A stretch of 38,536 nt of DNA from Oscillospiraceae bacterium (GCA_015066205.1 SVOV01000023.1:1-38536); one strand, 5' to 3'. Shown: positions 22,596-31,103, counted from the first letter of the stretch. Notes: generated by a model not told the origin, from the letters alone. Translations and numbers: made by a program.

Positions 22596-24476
22596 ATGTT
22601 TGAATTTCTTAAAGCAATGATATCCTTTATGGAGGTTTTTCTTTTATCAGCAGGCTTTCTTCCTGTAGATATGAACATAAATTACGGCGGAGAAGCTTAT
22701 TCTGCCCCCGTAATTGAAACGCCGGTTTATATCGTTGAAAATGAAAAAAGTGAGTATTATATAGTGACTTCTGATGAACACGGTATAGCCGTTGATACTG
22801 CCGCAAGGGAGCTTCAGAGCTATATTGAAAAAATAAGTGGTGTGATTCTTCCCGTAACAACCGAAGGTCTTCTCCCCGACGGAGCAAAAGCAGTATTTCT
22901 CGGTGAAACTGCAGTTTCCGAAAATACGGGAATCGATTATTCCGAAATATCTGAAGACGGTTTTCTTCTTTTCTGCGACGGAGAGAATTTAATTATCCGC
23001 GGTGAGGATGACAGAGGAACTCTCTTCGGAGTTTATACCTTTCTTGAGGAATATCTCGGTGTCAGATGGTTTACTCCCACTCTTGAAAGAGTGCCCGAAA
23101 GCGAAGATGTTGTAATAGATAAAAATCTCAACCGTATTGTTGAGCCCTCCTTCGCCGTAAGACGGAATGACACAATGGGAACAAACGAAGCATACCGTGC
23201 AAGAACAAGAATGAATGTATCCTTTCATAAGAATGCGGAAGAATACGGCGGTACTCTCACTTATTCCTTATGGGATGCCACTCTTATCACTCTTGTTCCG
23301 AAATCCCTGTTTTCGGAGCATCCCGAATATTTTGCAATGGATGAAAACGGCAACCGCCATACTGACCATGTCTGTATGACAAATCCCGATGTTTTAGAGC
23401 TCGTTGTTGAAAACTGCAGAGAGATTATGACCAATGCCACTAACGGCTCAAAGTTTATTCATATCGGACAGGATGATAATATCAATTACTGCCACTGTGA
23501 AAGCTGTGAGGCTCTTTATGAAAAATACGGTGCAGTATCCGCTCCCACTCTTATTTTTACAAATAAGCTTGCTGATATTTTAGGACCTGAATTTCCCGAT
23601 TATACCTTTACTTTTTATGCTTATAACGAAACTGACCGTCCCCCCACGGATAAGACTCTTCGTTGCAGAGATAATGTAGCCCCCGTTCTCTGCGGCTTGC
23701 ATAAGGCCTGCAGAAGTCACTCTCTTCTTGAGTGCGGAGCTCAGGACGGCGACGATTCCTTCCTTAATCTTTACGGCGATCCTGAAACTACCATTGCAGA
23801 GGATTTCAAGGTATGGACAGAAATTTCCGACAGAACATATATTTATGATTACACAATAAATTTCCTTTTCTCACAGCAGTTTTTCTCAAATTTCGAATAT
23901 ATGCAGGAAACTATGCAATATATGCACGATATCGGAATTACGGGGTATATCTATAACTGCGGTGACGGTCATCCCGCAGCCTTTAATGAGCTGAGAAATT
24001 ATCTTCTTTGTAAGCTGCAGTGGGATGTTAATGCTGATGTTGAATATCATATGAATGATTTTCTTAAAGCATATTACGGTGAAGAAGCTGCAGAATATAT
24101 CAAGGAAATAATTGACATTCAGACCGCTCAGGTAAAAGCAACTGCACACGCCTTCGACTTTGACTGGCATTATCAGTCGGGCTTCTATCCCGTGCATACA
24201 ATGGCAAAGCTTGACTGCCTCTGGGAAAAGGCACTGAATGCTGATATAACCGATGAACAGCTTTTCAGAGTAGAAACCGCAAATCTCAGCTGGGAGGTAT
24301 TCAAGGCAAATCAGATGCAGGGTGAATATTTCTTCCTGAATCCTATGAGAATAGAAAATCAGAAACGGCTTTATGATGAATTAAAGTCTCACGGAATAGA
24401 CAAGATATCTTCATTCTGGCTTCTTGCCGAAAAGGAAGACATAAACTTTATACTGCGCCCCATAAATTGGGAATAA
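22596..24476 (+). CDS. DUF4838 carbohydrate-related protein
   Basis: A 626-residue protein. Residues 65-160 resemble the accessory N-terminal domain shared by GH67 alpha-glucuronidases and GH20 enzymes (AARELQSYIEKISG at about 69-82, GVYTFLEEYLGVRWF at about 143-158). The rest matches the DUF4838 TIM-barrel-like region, with a CHCESC cysteine cluster and a FIHIGQDDN motif near 288-296. DUF4838 proteins are presumed glycan hydrolases but no activity is established. The first 20 residues are hydrophobic and may be a weak signal peptide, so the location is uncertain. It stands alone, with no transporter nearby. Confidence 0.75.
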   Translation: MFEFLKAMISFMEVFLLSAGFLPVDMNINYGGEAYSAPVIETPVYIVENEKSEYYIVTSDEHGIAVDTAARELQSYIEKISGVILPVTTEGLLPDGAKAVFLGETAVSENTGIDYSEISEDGFLLFCDGENLIIRGEDDRGTLFGVYTFLEEYLGVRWFTPTLERVPESEDVVIDKNLNRIVEPSFAVRRNDTMGTNEAYRARTRMNVSFHKNAEEYGGTLTYSLWDATLITLVPKSLFSEHPEYFAMDENGNRHTDHVCMTNPDVLELVVENCREIMTNATNGSKFIHIGQDDNINYCHCESCEALYEKYGAVSAPTLIFTNKLADILGPEFPDYTFTFYAYNETDRPPTDKTLRCRDNVAPVLCGLHKACRSHSLLECGAQDGDDSFLNLYGDPETTIAEDFKVWTEISDRTYIYDYTINFLFSQQFFSNFEYMQETMQYMHDIGITGYIYNCGDGHPAAFNELRNYLLCKLQWDVNADVEYHMNDFLKAYYGEEAAEYIKEIIDIQTAQVKATAHAFDFDWHYQSGFYPVHTMAKLDCLWEKALNADITDEQLFRVETANLSWEVFKANQMQGEYFFLNPMRIENQKRLYDELKSHGIDKISSFWLLAEKEDINFILRPINWE

Positions 24477-24507
24477 GAAAAAACTTATGATTTTTAACAC
24501 AATAATA

Positions 24508-24541
24508 AAAGAGCGGAAGAGTTTTTCTCTTCCGCCTTTTG
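24508..24541. terminator. Bidirectional terminator between convergent genes
   Basis: GCGGAAGAG (24514-24522) pairs with CTCTTCCGC (24528-24536), extended by AAAAG and CTTTT around one bulged base. Confidence 0.85.
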
Positions 24542-24546
24542 CTTTG

Positions 24547-25443
24547 TTATTTCTTTTTCTTTTTCTTTTTGATTAAAACCGGCAATGTGATAAACACCAT
24601 AATAGAGAAAAGGATAAATGCGATTGCCGCGACTATGACAAAAGAACCCTTGGTGATCGTCGGAAGGTCGGCTTTCTCTTCGGGGAAAAGACTCAGAAGC
24701 TTATTCTTATCGGCACCTGAAATATAATATTCCGCGTGAAATGAATTGTCGCTTATGATTATTTTTGCATCGGTCGTGAGAGTAACAGCCTTTTCTCCTG
24801 CGTAATAAAACATCTGACGGTATTCGGAATACACTCCGCCATCCTTTATTTCATAAGCCGTTATTTCATCGCACAGAGAAAGAAAAGCATTATAATCGAT
24901 ATCGAAGGATTTGTTAAAGGTGTTCTTTACGCTTATCGGGAGTTCGGTGCTTTCCGTGAGTCCGAGAAGTTCACTGAGCTTAATACTGTTTTTACCTTTT
25001 ATTTCACTGTTGATTCTATCTGTACGCTCAGCGTCTGCGGACTTGTATTTGCCCTCATTGATATATCTTATAAGTCTTTCATTGTTGCCGTCAACTCTCG
25101 AAAATGAAAGAGTGTCGGTATCATAAGAGGTTGGGCTGAATGCATAGGTCTGCTGAATGTTTTCCTCAGTTGAGAGAAATATATATACATTTCCCGGTGT
25201 GATAAGACCGGTACACTTTTTTACTAAATGAAGACCCTCAACAGGAATATCACCCTTTATTACCTTAACAGGGCTTACAAGGGCTGTTTCCTCATCGGGA
25301 TAGACTTTCAGAACCTGAGCAAAATAGATTAAAGCACTGTCGTCAGAAGCAATATCCTCGGGAACAGACCAGGCAAAGACGGGTTGTGTAAAAGTCAGAA
25401 GAATTAAAATTGCCGAAAGAATCACAAGCAGTTTTTTCATCAT
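24547..25443 (-). CDS. Surface protein with signal peptide and C-terminal anchor, unknown
   Basis: A 298-residue protein, unrecognised. Signal peptide at about 1-24 (ending PVFA), an extracellular domain of about 230 residues, one transmembrane helix near 268-290 and a terminal run of seven lysines. The start at 25443 is chosen from AAGGA 7 bases upstream; a GTG two codons earlier overlaps that site. The first part of the ectodomain (to about 110) has the strand pattern of small beta-barrel domains. The topology is outside-in with a cytosolic basic tail. The poly-lysine end is encoded by alternating AAA and AAG codons, leaving a TTTTTC repeat on the + strand. Confidence 0.65.
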   Translation of the reverse strand: MMKKLLVILSAILILLTFTQPVFAWSVPEDIASDDSALIYFAQVLKVYPDEETALVSPVKVIKGDIPVEGLHLVKKCTGLITPGNVYIFLSTEENIQQTYAFSPTSYDTDTLSFSRVDGNNERLIRYINEGKYKSADAERTDRINSEIKGKNSIKLSELLGLTESTELPISVKNTFNKSFDIDYNAFLSLCDEITAYEIKDGGVYSEYRQMFYYAGEKAVTLTTDAKIIISDNSFHAEYYISGADKNKLLSLFPEEKADLPTITKGSFVIVAAIAFILFSIMVFITLPVLIKKKKKKK

Positions 25444-25463
25444 CAACACTTCCTTTCACTTTG

Positions 25464-25492
25464 ATTATATCGGAAGATTTTATATTGGTAAA
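25464..25492 (-). promoter_or_regulatory. Promoter of the surface protein gene
   Basis: On the - strand, TTTACC (25492-25487), a 17-bp spacer and TATAAT (25469-25464), 20 bases before the start codon. Confidence 0.65.
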
Positions 25493-25527
25493 GACTGTTA
25501 AATAAATCTTAAGCAAAACATAAAAAA

Positions 25528-25616
25528 GCATTATGCATCCTCCCGATCTTGGGGGCGAAAAGGTGTTTTTTGATATAAGGGAAATTTCTCACAATGCAAG
25601 CAGTTTTCTATCTGTT
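25528..25616 (+). repeat. Dispersed structured repeat, copy 2
   Basis: It matches copy 1 at 1-99 in the same orientation, sharing GCATTATGC at its left end and the identical 34-base run at 25546-25579. The first inverted repeat of copy 1 is shortened and partly decayed here; the second keeps about seven of nine pairs. It lies between two - strand genes, in the space between a promoter and a terminator. Confidence 0.75.
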
Positions 25617-25622
25617 AAGAAA

Positions 25623-25646
25623 TTCCCTGTAGTTTACTACAGGGAA
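25623..25646 (-). terminator. Terminator of the PfkB operon, adjoining repeat copy 2
   Basis: TTCCCTGTAG (25623-25632) pairs perfectly with 25637-25646 across TTTA. On the - strand it is followed by TTTCTT. The left arm aligns with the hairpin beside repeat copy 1, with changed bases compensated on the other arm. Confidence 0.65.
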
Positions 25647-25650
25647 AAAT

Positions 25651-26658
25651 TTATTCTGCAATACTTTCAATTTCCTCGGCGGAGGCTGTGCCTGTCATTC
25701 CGATTTTTTTAACGGTTACGGCTGAAGCAAGACCTGCAAAGGCTGCCGCCTTATCAAGGGAAGCGCCTGCTGTAATGCCGAGAGAAAACGCCGAAAGTGA
25801 GGTATCTCCCGCACCGCAGATATCAAGCTCACCCGTAAGTTTTTTTGCTCCGATTCTGTATTTATTACTGCCGTCTGTGATAAAGGAGCCCTTATCACCA
25901 AGAGTACAGAACACCTTTGCGTTATTGCGGACAGAGAGCTTATCTGCCGCATCAAGAAATTCATTTTCCGATGCATTTATAAAGCCGTCGTCGCCGTAAA
26001 CCGCTCTCCAGCATTCAACCTCATTGGGCTTGAGAATACAGTGTTCGTATTTTCCGATATTATAACGGCTGTCGCAGATGACGGTAAGCCCATTTCTTGC
26101 AAGAGAGATTATTTCTTCTCTGACTCTGTCCGTTACAATACCGAAGCGGAACTGGTCTGCAACACAAAGCACATCCACCTTTTTTGCCAGGTCTTTCAGA
26201 TTTTTTATAACCTTTTCTTCCGTTTTTTCGTCTATCGGTACACGGTTTTCAAAGTCAAGCCTCGGGTCTTCATAAACGGTTGCTGAAATTCCGTGGCGCA
26301 TGGGCTTGCAGTAGGCATTTGTGAATCTGCCCTCAGTTTCTATTATATATTCGTCTGAAATTCCGCTCTTATTTATAAGAGAACGAAGAAGCATTCCTCT
26401 CCAGTCGTCACCTATAAGAGAAACTGCATATATTTTTTCGGGGGAGAGTGCCGCAAGATTTGCCGCCACATTTCCTCCCGCTCCCATAGAGGTCTTTTCA
26501 GCCGTTACGGGAAGAGGATAATGGGGAGTTTCTCTGGATAATTCCGAAAGGGTCATATCAGCGTGCCAGTAGATGTCAACACAGAAATCACCGATGATGC
26601 CGATTTTACAGTTCTTGATCCTGTCCGTTATTTCACGGACTTCCATTTTAGTAAGCAT
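25651..26658 (-). CDS. PfkB family carbohydrate kinase, HldE/RfaE1-like
   Basis: A 335-residue kinase. The N-terminal PfkB block GAGGNVAANLAAL is at 59-71, KPNEVE at 210-215 and the catalytic GAGDT at 282-286, with D285 as base. The start (GDFCVDIYW at 23-31) and overall order resemble the kinase half of HldE, which phosphorylates heptose 7-phosphate, but no nucleotidyltransferase domain or other heptose gene is present. The substrate is unassigned. Its ATG lies one base after the stop of the DHS-like gene, implying coupled translation and a joint pathway. Confidence 0.8.
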   Translation of the reverse strand: MLTKMEVREITDRIKNCKIGIIGDFCVDIYWHADMTLSELSRETPHYPLPVTAEKTSMGAGGNVAANLAALSPEKIYAVSLIGDDWRGMLLRSLINKSGISDEYIIETEGRFTNAYCKPMRHGISATVYEDPRLDFENRVPIDEKTEEKVIKNLKDLAKKVDVLCVADQFRFGIVTDRVREEIISLARNGLTVICDSRYNIGKYEHCILKPNEVECWRAVYGDDGFINASENEFLDAADKLSVRNNAKVFCTLGDKGSFITDGSNKYRIGAKKLTGELDICGAGDTSLSAFSLGITAGASLDKAAAFAGLASAVTVKKIGMTGTASAEEIESIAE

Positions 26659-26659
26659 A

Positions 26660-27622
26660 TCAGAAAAGTTCCTTTAATTTATCATAGAGTGTAGGGATGG
26701 TTATCTGATGGTCGCCCACGAAATGCCAACCCATTCCGCCCTTACAGGTGGGGCGGTTGACAATATTTTTTCTCGGTCTGTAATAGTAATTCGGGTCTTC
26801 ATAGCCTATCTTACAACGGAAATTTCCGAGATTTATAAGGTCAAAGTTTGCAGTTGTTATGTTAAAAGTGGGATAGCCCTGATTTCTTGCTATGGAAAGA
26901 GTTTTTAAGAATACCTCGGGGCCTATAACGGAAGAGCCGAAATTGAGGAAAACTCCGCCGTCAAGCTCTGATACGGAATATGCCATTTTCTTGAAATCAA
27001 TGCCTGAGCATTTGCCGATATTTGCCATATCGCAGGAGGGATGCTGATGGATGATATCGGTTCCGAGTGCAATATGATATGTGGCGGGAATATCAAGCTT
27101 ATAAGCGTTCCATAAAATACAGTCCTCACGGTTGGGGAATTTTTCGGGGTGCTCGTCAATGTATTTTCCCAGAGCCTCGCCGTAGCCGAGAGAAAGCTTT
27201 GCTCCCTCGTTTATGGCTTCATTCATCCACGCACCCGTTTCCTCCCACATTCCGAAAGAGCCGTCCTCGATAGCAGTGGGAACATCTTCGGAGGTGCCTC
27301 CGAGATAGCATAATTCAAAATCGTGAATGCTTGTTGCTCCGTTTGCCGCAATATGGGTAATAATTCCCATTTTCATAAGCTCAATGATATATCTTGAAAG
27401 GCGGTTTTTTACAACATGAGCGCCCATACTCCATATAACGGGACGGCCGTTTTTTCTCGCCCTTATGATTCTTTCAATAAGCTCATCGAAGCCTTCTGAG
27501 GTATATTCCTCGTGAGGGGTTACTCCGGGAGTCATCATATTATCTATAGTTACAAGATTGATTCTGTCCTTTGCAGAATATGTTTTTATGCCTGAAAAAT
27601 CAAGCTGCTGCTGTCTTCTCAT
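26660..27622 (-). CDS. Deoxyhypusine-synthase-like protein
   Basis: A 320-residue protein that I place, by motif memory, in the deoxyhypusine synthase (DYS1) fold group. It has an NGATSIHDFEL block near 94-104, an IWSMGAHVVK block near 64-73 and an EDGSFGMWEETGAW segment near 118-131. Deoxyhypusine synthases use NAD and spermidine to modify eIF5A; bacteria lack eIF5A, and bacterial relatives include homospermidine-type synthases. I do not find the lysine motif used by the eukaryotic enzyme, so the chemistry is probably different. It lies 11 bases after a YhhN gene and one base before a sugar kinase. Confidence 0.6.
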   Translation of the reverse strand: MRRQQQLDFSGIKTYSAKDRINLVTIDNMMTPGVTPHEEYTSEGFDELIERIIRARKNGRPVIWSMGAHVVKNRLSRYIIELMKMGIITHIAANGATSIHDFELCYLGGTSEDVPTAIEDGSFGMWEETGAWMNEAINEGAKLSLGYGEALGKYIDEHPEKFPNREDCILWNAYKLDIPATYHIALGTDIIHQHPSCDMANIGKCSGIDFKKMAYSVSELDGGVFLNFGSSVIGPEVFLKTLSIARNQGYPTFNITTANFDLINLGNFRCKIGYEDPNYYYRPRKNIVNRPTCKGGMGWHFVGDHQITIPTLYDKLKELF

Positions 27623-27633
27623 AGTTTTTTCCT

Positions 27634-28347
27634 TTACATAAAGAGTATAGAGCTTGCAATTACAAACTGTGCAAGATAGTATGAAATATGATTTGTCACA
27701 ATATCAACGGGTCTGTTCTTTCCCTTGCCGAAATATGTTCCCGAAAGAATAAGGTCGGAAATAACGAAAAGCACACCGCCGATGAAGAATACAAAAAGAT
27801 GAATGTTTTCAGAGAAGCCGCTGAATATACAGCTGAAAAGTCCGAATACGGTGACAAAGAATAAAAGCCCGCCGTAAAGGGTGGATATCATTTTATAGCT
27901 TCCGTAATTGAGCTTCATAAGCTTTTCACCGAAATAAACCGCAAGGGCTGCAAGAACTGCAACTGCGAGAGAGGGGAGAAGAGAAATTGCCTTAAAAGAG
28001 GGAGCTGCTCCCGCAATTATTGCGGCTGTATAGAAGAAATGACCGAAGGCGAATGAAATAAAGCCCGCATTTGTGAGGAACTTTTCATCCTGACGGTACA
28101 TAAATTTCATATCAAGCCATATATCGCCGAGAATTCCGCAGGTAAGTCCCGCAACGATAAGCCCCGCATAAAGAGAGGGCTTCCCGATGGTAAGAAAAAC
28201 ACCTGTCAGAATAAACATAACGCTTGTTATCGCCTTGAACATAAGAGATTTTACATCTGTTTTCTTTACTCTGAAGAAAAGAAAAGCGCCAAGGGAAAGA
28301 AAACCGACAAGAAGTGTACAGGTATAAAGAATCAATGAGGTGTCCAT
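27634..28347 (-). CDS. YhhN family membrane protein, paralog 2
   Basis: A 237-residue polytopic membrane protein with seven or eight hydrophobic segments. YhhN landmarks are CGILGDIWLD near 65-74, ISFAFGHFFYTAA near 94-106 and VISDLILSGTYF near 196-207. The start at 28347 is fixed by AAAGGAGAA just upstream; the longer open frame runs through the promoter. Characterised relatives are lysoplasmalogenases. Unlike the copy at 2646-3374 it heads an operon with the DHS-like protein and a PfkB kinase, so the paralogs may have different jobs. Confidence 0.8.
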   Translation of the reverse strand: MDTSLILYTCTLLVGFLSLGAFLFFRVKKTDVKSLMFKAITSVMFILTGVFLTIGKPSLYAGLIVAGLTCGILGDIWLDMKFMYRQDEKFLTNAGFISFAFGHFFYTAAIIAGAAPSFKAISLLPSLAVAVLAALAVYFGEKLMKLNYGSYKMISTLYGGLLFFVTVFGLFSCIFSGFSENIHLFVFFIGGVLFVISDLILSGTYFGKGKNRPVDIVTNHISYYLAQFVIASSILFM

Positions 28348-28377
28348 AATAATTCTCCTTTGTTTTTTATTGCTTTT

Positions 28378-28386
28378 ATAATAGCA
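28378..28386 (-). promoter_or_regulatory. Possible extended -10 promoter of the YhhN/DHS-like/PfkB operon
   Basis: TGCTATTAT is read on the - strand from 28386 to 28378, about 30 bases before the start codon. The -35 region is weak. Confidence 0.4.
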
Positions 28387-28426
28387 TATGTTTATTGTTT
28401 TTTCCATACTTTTTGTGAAAAACTCA

Positions 28427-28455
28427 TTGAATAAATATGCCCCTTGTGATAAATT
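28427..28455 (+). promoter_or_regulatory. Promoter of the EEP phosphatase/GRE activase pair
   Basis: TTGAAT (28427-28432), a 17-bp spacer and TAAATT (28450-28455), followed by AAGGAG at 28471-28476. Confidence 0.55.
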
Positions 28456-28486
28456 AGATTTAAGAAGGATAAGGAGTGTGTAATAT

Positions 28487-29242
28487 ATGAAAATAATGAG
28501 CTTTAATGTGCTTTGTGCCGGACGCTGCAGCAGAAAGTGGGAAAAGAGAATTCCCCGCGTTGTTGCCGCCATAAAAGAGAATGATCCCGATTCATTAGGT
28601 GTTCAGGAAGCACATATAGGCTGGATGAAGGCTTTAAGTGAAAATCTGCCCGATTATGACTATGTAGGAGTAGGCAGAGATGACGGAAAGGAAGACGGAG
28701 AGTTTTCCGCTGTTTTTTATAAAAAGGATAAGTTCATTCCCGGTGAAAAGGGTAATTTCTGGCTCAGCGAAACTCCCGATGTTCCCGGCAAGGGCTGGGA
28801 TGCCGCCTGTATCAGGATCTGCTCATATGTAATGCTTACCGAAAAGGAAACAGGCAAAAAATTCTGTCACTTCAACACCCATCTTGACCATGTAGGTCTT
28901 GTTGCAATGCAGAAGGGTGCTGAGCTTGTTGCAAAAAAGGCAAATGAAATATGCACCGACTGTCCCGCAGTATTTACGGGAGATTTCAATGTAACTCCCG
29001 AATCTGCCCCCTGTAAGGCAGTAAAGGACGGCGGCTTCTCTGATGCAAGAGATATAGCCGCAATAACAGATAAGGATATTACCTTCCATGCCTTTTTAGG
29101 CCCCAAGGAGCACTGCAGTGTTATTGACTATGTTTTTGTCAAGGGCGATATAAAGGTAAATAAGCTGACAGTTGACAGAAATGAATACCTCGGAGATGTT
29201 CCCTCTGATCATTATCCCGTAATTGCGGATATAGAATTCTGA
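28487..29242 (+). CDS. Endonuclease/exonuclease/phosphatase family protein
   Basis: A 251-residue cytosolic enzyme of the EEP superfamily, metal-dependent phosphodiesterases or phosphatases. N7 (SFNV), E41 (VQEAH), HFNTHLDH near 128-135, TGDFN near 164-168 and the final SDHYPV are the expected active-site series. The size and compactness fit the small secreted-type/sugar-phosphatase branch, not a DNA-repair nuclease such as ExoIII, but the substrate is unknown. The next gene begins one base after its stop. Confidence 0.85.
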   Translation: MKIMSFNVLCAGRCSRKWEKRIPRVVAAIKENDPDSLGVQEAHIGWMKALSENLPDYDYVGVGRDDGKEDGEFSAVFYKKDKFIPGEKGNFWLSETPDVPGKGWDAACIRICSYVMLTEKETGKKFCHFNTHLDHVGLVAMQKGAELVAKKANEICTDCPAVFTGDFNVTPESAPCKAVKDGGFSDARDIAAITDKDITFHAFLGPKEHCSVIDYVFVKGDIKVNKLTVDRNEYLGDVPSDHYPVIADIEF

Positions 29243-29243
29243 A

Positions 29244-30140
29244 ATGACGGGCACGGTTTTTAATATACAGCGGTTTTGTATAAACGACGGTCCCGGGATC
29301 AGAACCACGGTTTTTCTCAAGGGCTGTCCGCTTCGCTGTGAGTGGTGCCATAACCCCGAATCAAATAAAAAGACCGAGGAGCTTCTTTTCAGCTCCGAAA
29401 AGTGTATAAGCTGCGGAAAATGTGCCGCCGTTTGTGAAAACGGAGTTCATATTTTTTCGGAGAGTCATAATCTTTTGAGAGAAAACTGTGTTTTCTGCAG
29501 AAAATGCGAAAGAATATGTCCCGCACAGGCTCTGAATATCGCAGGTGAGATAAAAACTGCCGATGAGATTATAAAAGCCGTGCTTTCGGATAAGGAGTTT
29601 TATGAGGATTCGGGAGGGGGACTTACGGTTTCGGGCGGTGAACCCTTTTTTCAGTATGAGTTTCTTTTGGAAATTCTGAAAAAAGCCAAAGAAAACGGTC
29701 TTCATACCTGTATCGAAACATCAGGTTTTACGGAAAGGGAAAAGATACTTGAATGTGCCCGTTTTACGGACATTTTCCTTTTTGATTATAAGCTTTCCGA
29801 CCCCGTGCTTCATAAAAAATACACTGGTTCGGGAAATTCCGTAATTCTCGGAAATCTCAAAGCGCTTGACGAGAACGGATATAAAATTATTCTCCGCTGT
29901 CCCGTGATTCCCGAGGTCAATGACAATGAGGAGCATTTAAGAGGAATTGCTGAAACTGCAAACGGGCTCAAAAATATCCTCGGTATTGAAATTGCCCCCT
30001 ATCACGAGCTTGGTATTTCAAAAAGCGAAAGGCTGGGACAAGCTAAAATAAAGACTTTTCGAGTTCCCGAAAAGGAAGAAATACAAAAATACATAGATAC
30101 GGTAAAGAAATATACATCTGTTCCCGTTAAAAGAATGTAA
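29244..30140 (+). CDS. Glycyl-radical enzyme activating protein
   Basis: A 298-residue radical SAM activase that installs the glycyl radical on a partner enzyme. The cluster motif is C28, C32 and C35 (GCPLRCEWC). A ferredoxin-like insert supplies two further clusters: C54, C57, C60, C64 and C82, C85, C88, C92. That insert separates it from plain PflA and places it with activases of the non-pyruvate glycyl-radical enzymes. SGGEPFFQ near 130-137 is typical. Its start is one base after the EEP gene stop, so expression is coupled. No glycyl-radical enzyme is encoded in the window. Confidence 0.88.
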   Translation: MTGTVFNIQRFCINDGPGIRTTVFLKGCPLRCEWCHNPESNKKTEELLFSSEKCISCGKCAAVCENGVHIFSESHNLLRENCVFCRKCERICPAQALNIAGEIKTADEIIKAVLSDKEFYEDSGGGLTVSGGEPFFQYEFLLEILKKAKENGLHTCIETSGFTEREKILECARFTDIFLFDYKLSDPVLHKKYTGSGNSVILGNLKALDENGYKIILRCPVIPEVNDNEEHLRGIAETANGLKNILGIEIAPYHELGISKSERLGQAKIKTFRVPEKEEIQKYIDTVKKYTSVPVKRM

Positions 30141-30141
30141 A

Positions 30142-30174
30142 AAAAGAGGCAGTCTTACAATTTGTAAGACTGCC
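30142..30174. terminator. Bidirectional terminator between convergent genes
   Basis: GGCAGTCTTACA (30148-30159) pairs perfectly with 30163-30174. A - strand T-run follows directly; on the + strand TTTTTT follows after five bases. Confidence 0.85.
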
Positions 30175-30187
30175 ACTGTGTTTTTTG

Positions 30188-31027
30188 TTATACGGGATTT
30201 ACAAGCTTTCCGAGGGATTCAAGAAGAGAGCAAGCAATATTGATAAGAACAGCATAGGAAACGGGCATCAGAAGATCAAGACCGGGGTCTGTTATAACAG
30301 GCTCTGTGTTTTCGCCGAGTCCCAATTCATAAAGAACATCGAGAACGGCATATGCAATTTCCTCATTACCTGCGGCGCTGGGATGAAGCTTATCGTCTGC
30401 AAAGTTTGCACTGTTGCCGTTGAGAGCTTCGCCGACCTCAACAATAACGATGTCACCGGGATGCTCGGCATCATATTTTCTTATCATTTCATTTATTTTA
30501 TCCCCGCCGAGACCGTATACGATACCTGCAGCCCCGTCCTGAGGATTATAAAGAGTCTGAAGAAGAATGACCGCATCAGGATTAAGCTCTTTTATTGCAG
30601 CGATTATCTGAGAAAGCTCATTATAATAAACCTCGGCAATTCTGTCAAATCTCTCCATATCCTTTGTCACAAGGCAGTCTACAGCGAGAGCCACCATATT
30701 GTTGGTGAGATAGTTGTTTCCGCCGATGGAGATGCTGATAATTTCGGCTTTTTCTACACTTGCACGAATCTTTTCACCGTCAGTCACCATTGTAAGAAGA
30801 ACACCTGAGGTGATTCCGGGGATTGAGTGGTTTGTATAGGTGTAGCCGTTGGTATCGGCAACGATCTTACCGTAGCAGGCACCGACCGTATTTACCATAC
30901 CCGCACCGAAAGCGATGGAATCTCCGAGGATCACATAGTCAACCGGTTCTTCTTCAGCAAAAGCGGAAAAAGAAAGACAGGATAAAGCTATAACGGCACT
31001 TAAAATAACAGCAATAAGCTTTTTCAT
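30188..31027 (-). CDS. Secreted SGNH/GDSL hydrolase
   Basis: A 279-residue exported esterase-type hydrolase. Signal peptide at 1-24 (ending AFA). Active-site blocks: GDS with nucleophile S37, Gly in SIPG (68-71), GGNN at 102-105, and DKLH with D212 and H215. The C-terminal 40 residues form a hydrophobic stretch, possibly a membrane association segment. SGNH enzymes remove acyl groups from polysaccharides, lipids or small esters; the substrate here is unknown. A good ribosome site (AAGAGGT) precedes the start. Confidence 0.88.
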   Translation of the reverse strand: MKKLIAVILSAVIALSCLSFSAFAEEEPVDYVILGDSIAFGAGMVNTVGACYGKIVADTNGYTYTNHSIPGITSGVLLTMVTDGEKIRASVEKAEIISISIGGNNYLTNNMVALAVDCLVTKDMERFDRIAEVYYNELSQIIAAIKELNPDAVILLQTLYNPQDGAAGIVYGLGGDKINEMIRKYDAEHPGDIVIVEVGEALNGNSANFADDKLHPSAAGNEEIAYAVLDVLYELGLGENTEPVITDPGLDLLMPVSYAVLINIACSLLESLGKLVNPV

Positions 31028-31060
31028 ACAAAAACCTCTTTCTTTGTTTTCAATAAATTG

Positions 31061-31089
31061 ATTTTAATACTAAAAAAACAAAAAGTAAA
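31061..31089 (-). promoter_or_regulatory. Promoter of the SGNH hydrolase gene
   Basis: On the - strand, TTTACT (31089-31084), a 17-bp spacer and TAAAAT (31066-31061). No strong terminator separates it from aroQ upstream, so readthrough from the aromatic operon is possible. Confidence 0.55.
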
Positions 31090-31103
31090 GAAAAAATTTC
31101 CGA

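Noticed and set aside
25651-26658. Heptose kinase HldE/RfaE1 as a firm name
   Set aside because: The N-terminus is similar, but the nucleotidyltransferase half and all other heptose genes are missing, so only the PfkB family is supported.
30185-30808. + strand open frame of about 207 codons
   Set aside because: It is antisense to the SGNH hydrolase and starts in the terminator region without a ribosome site.
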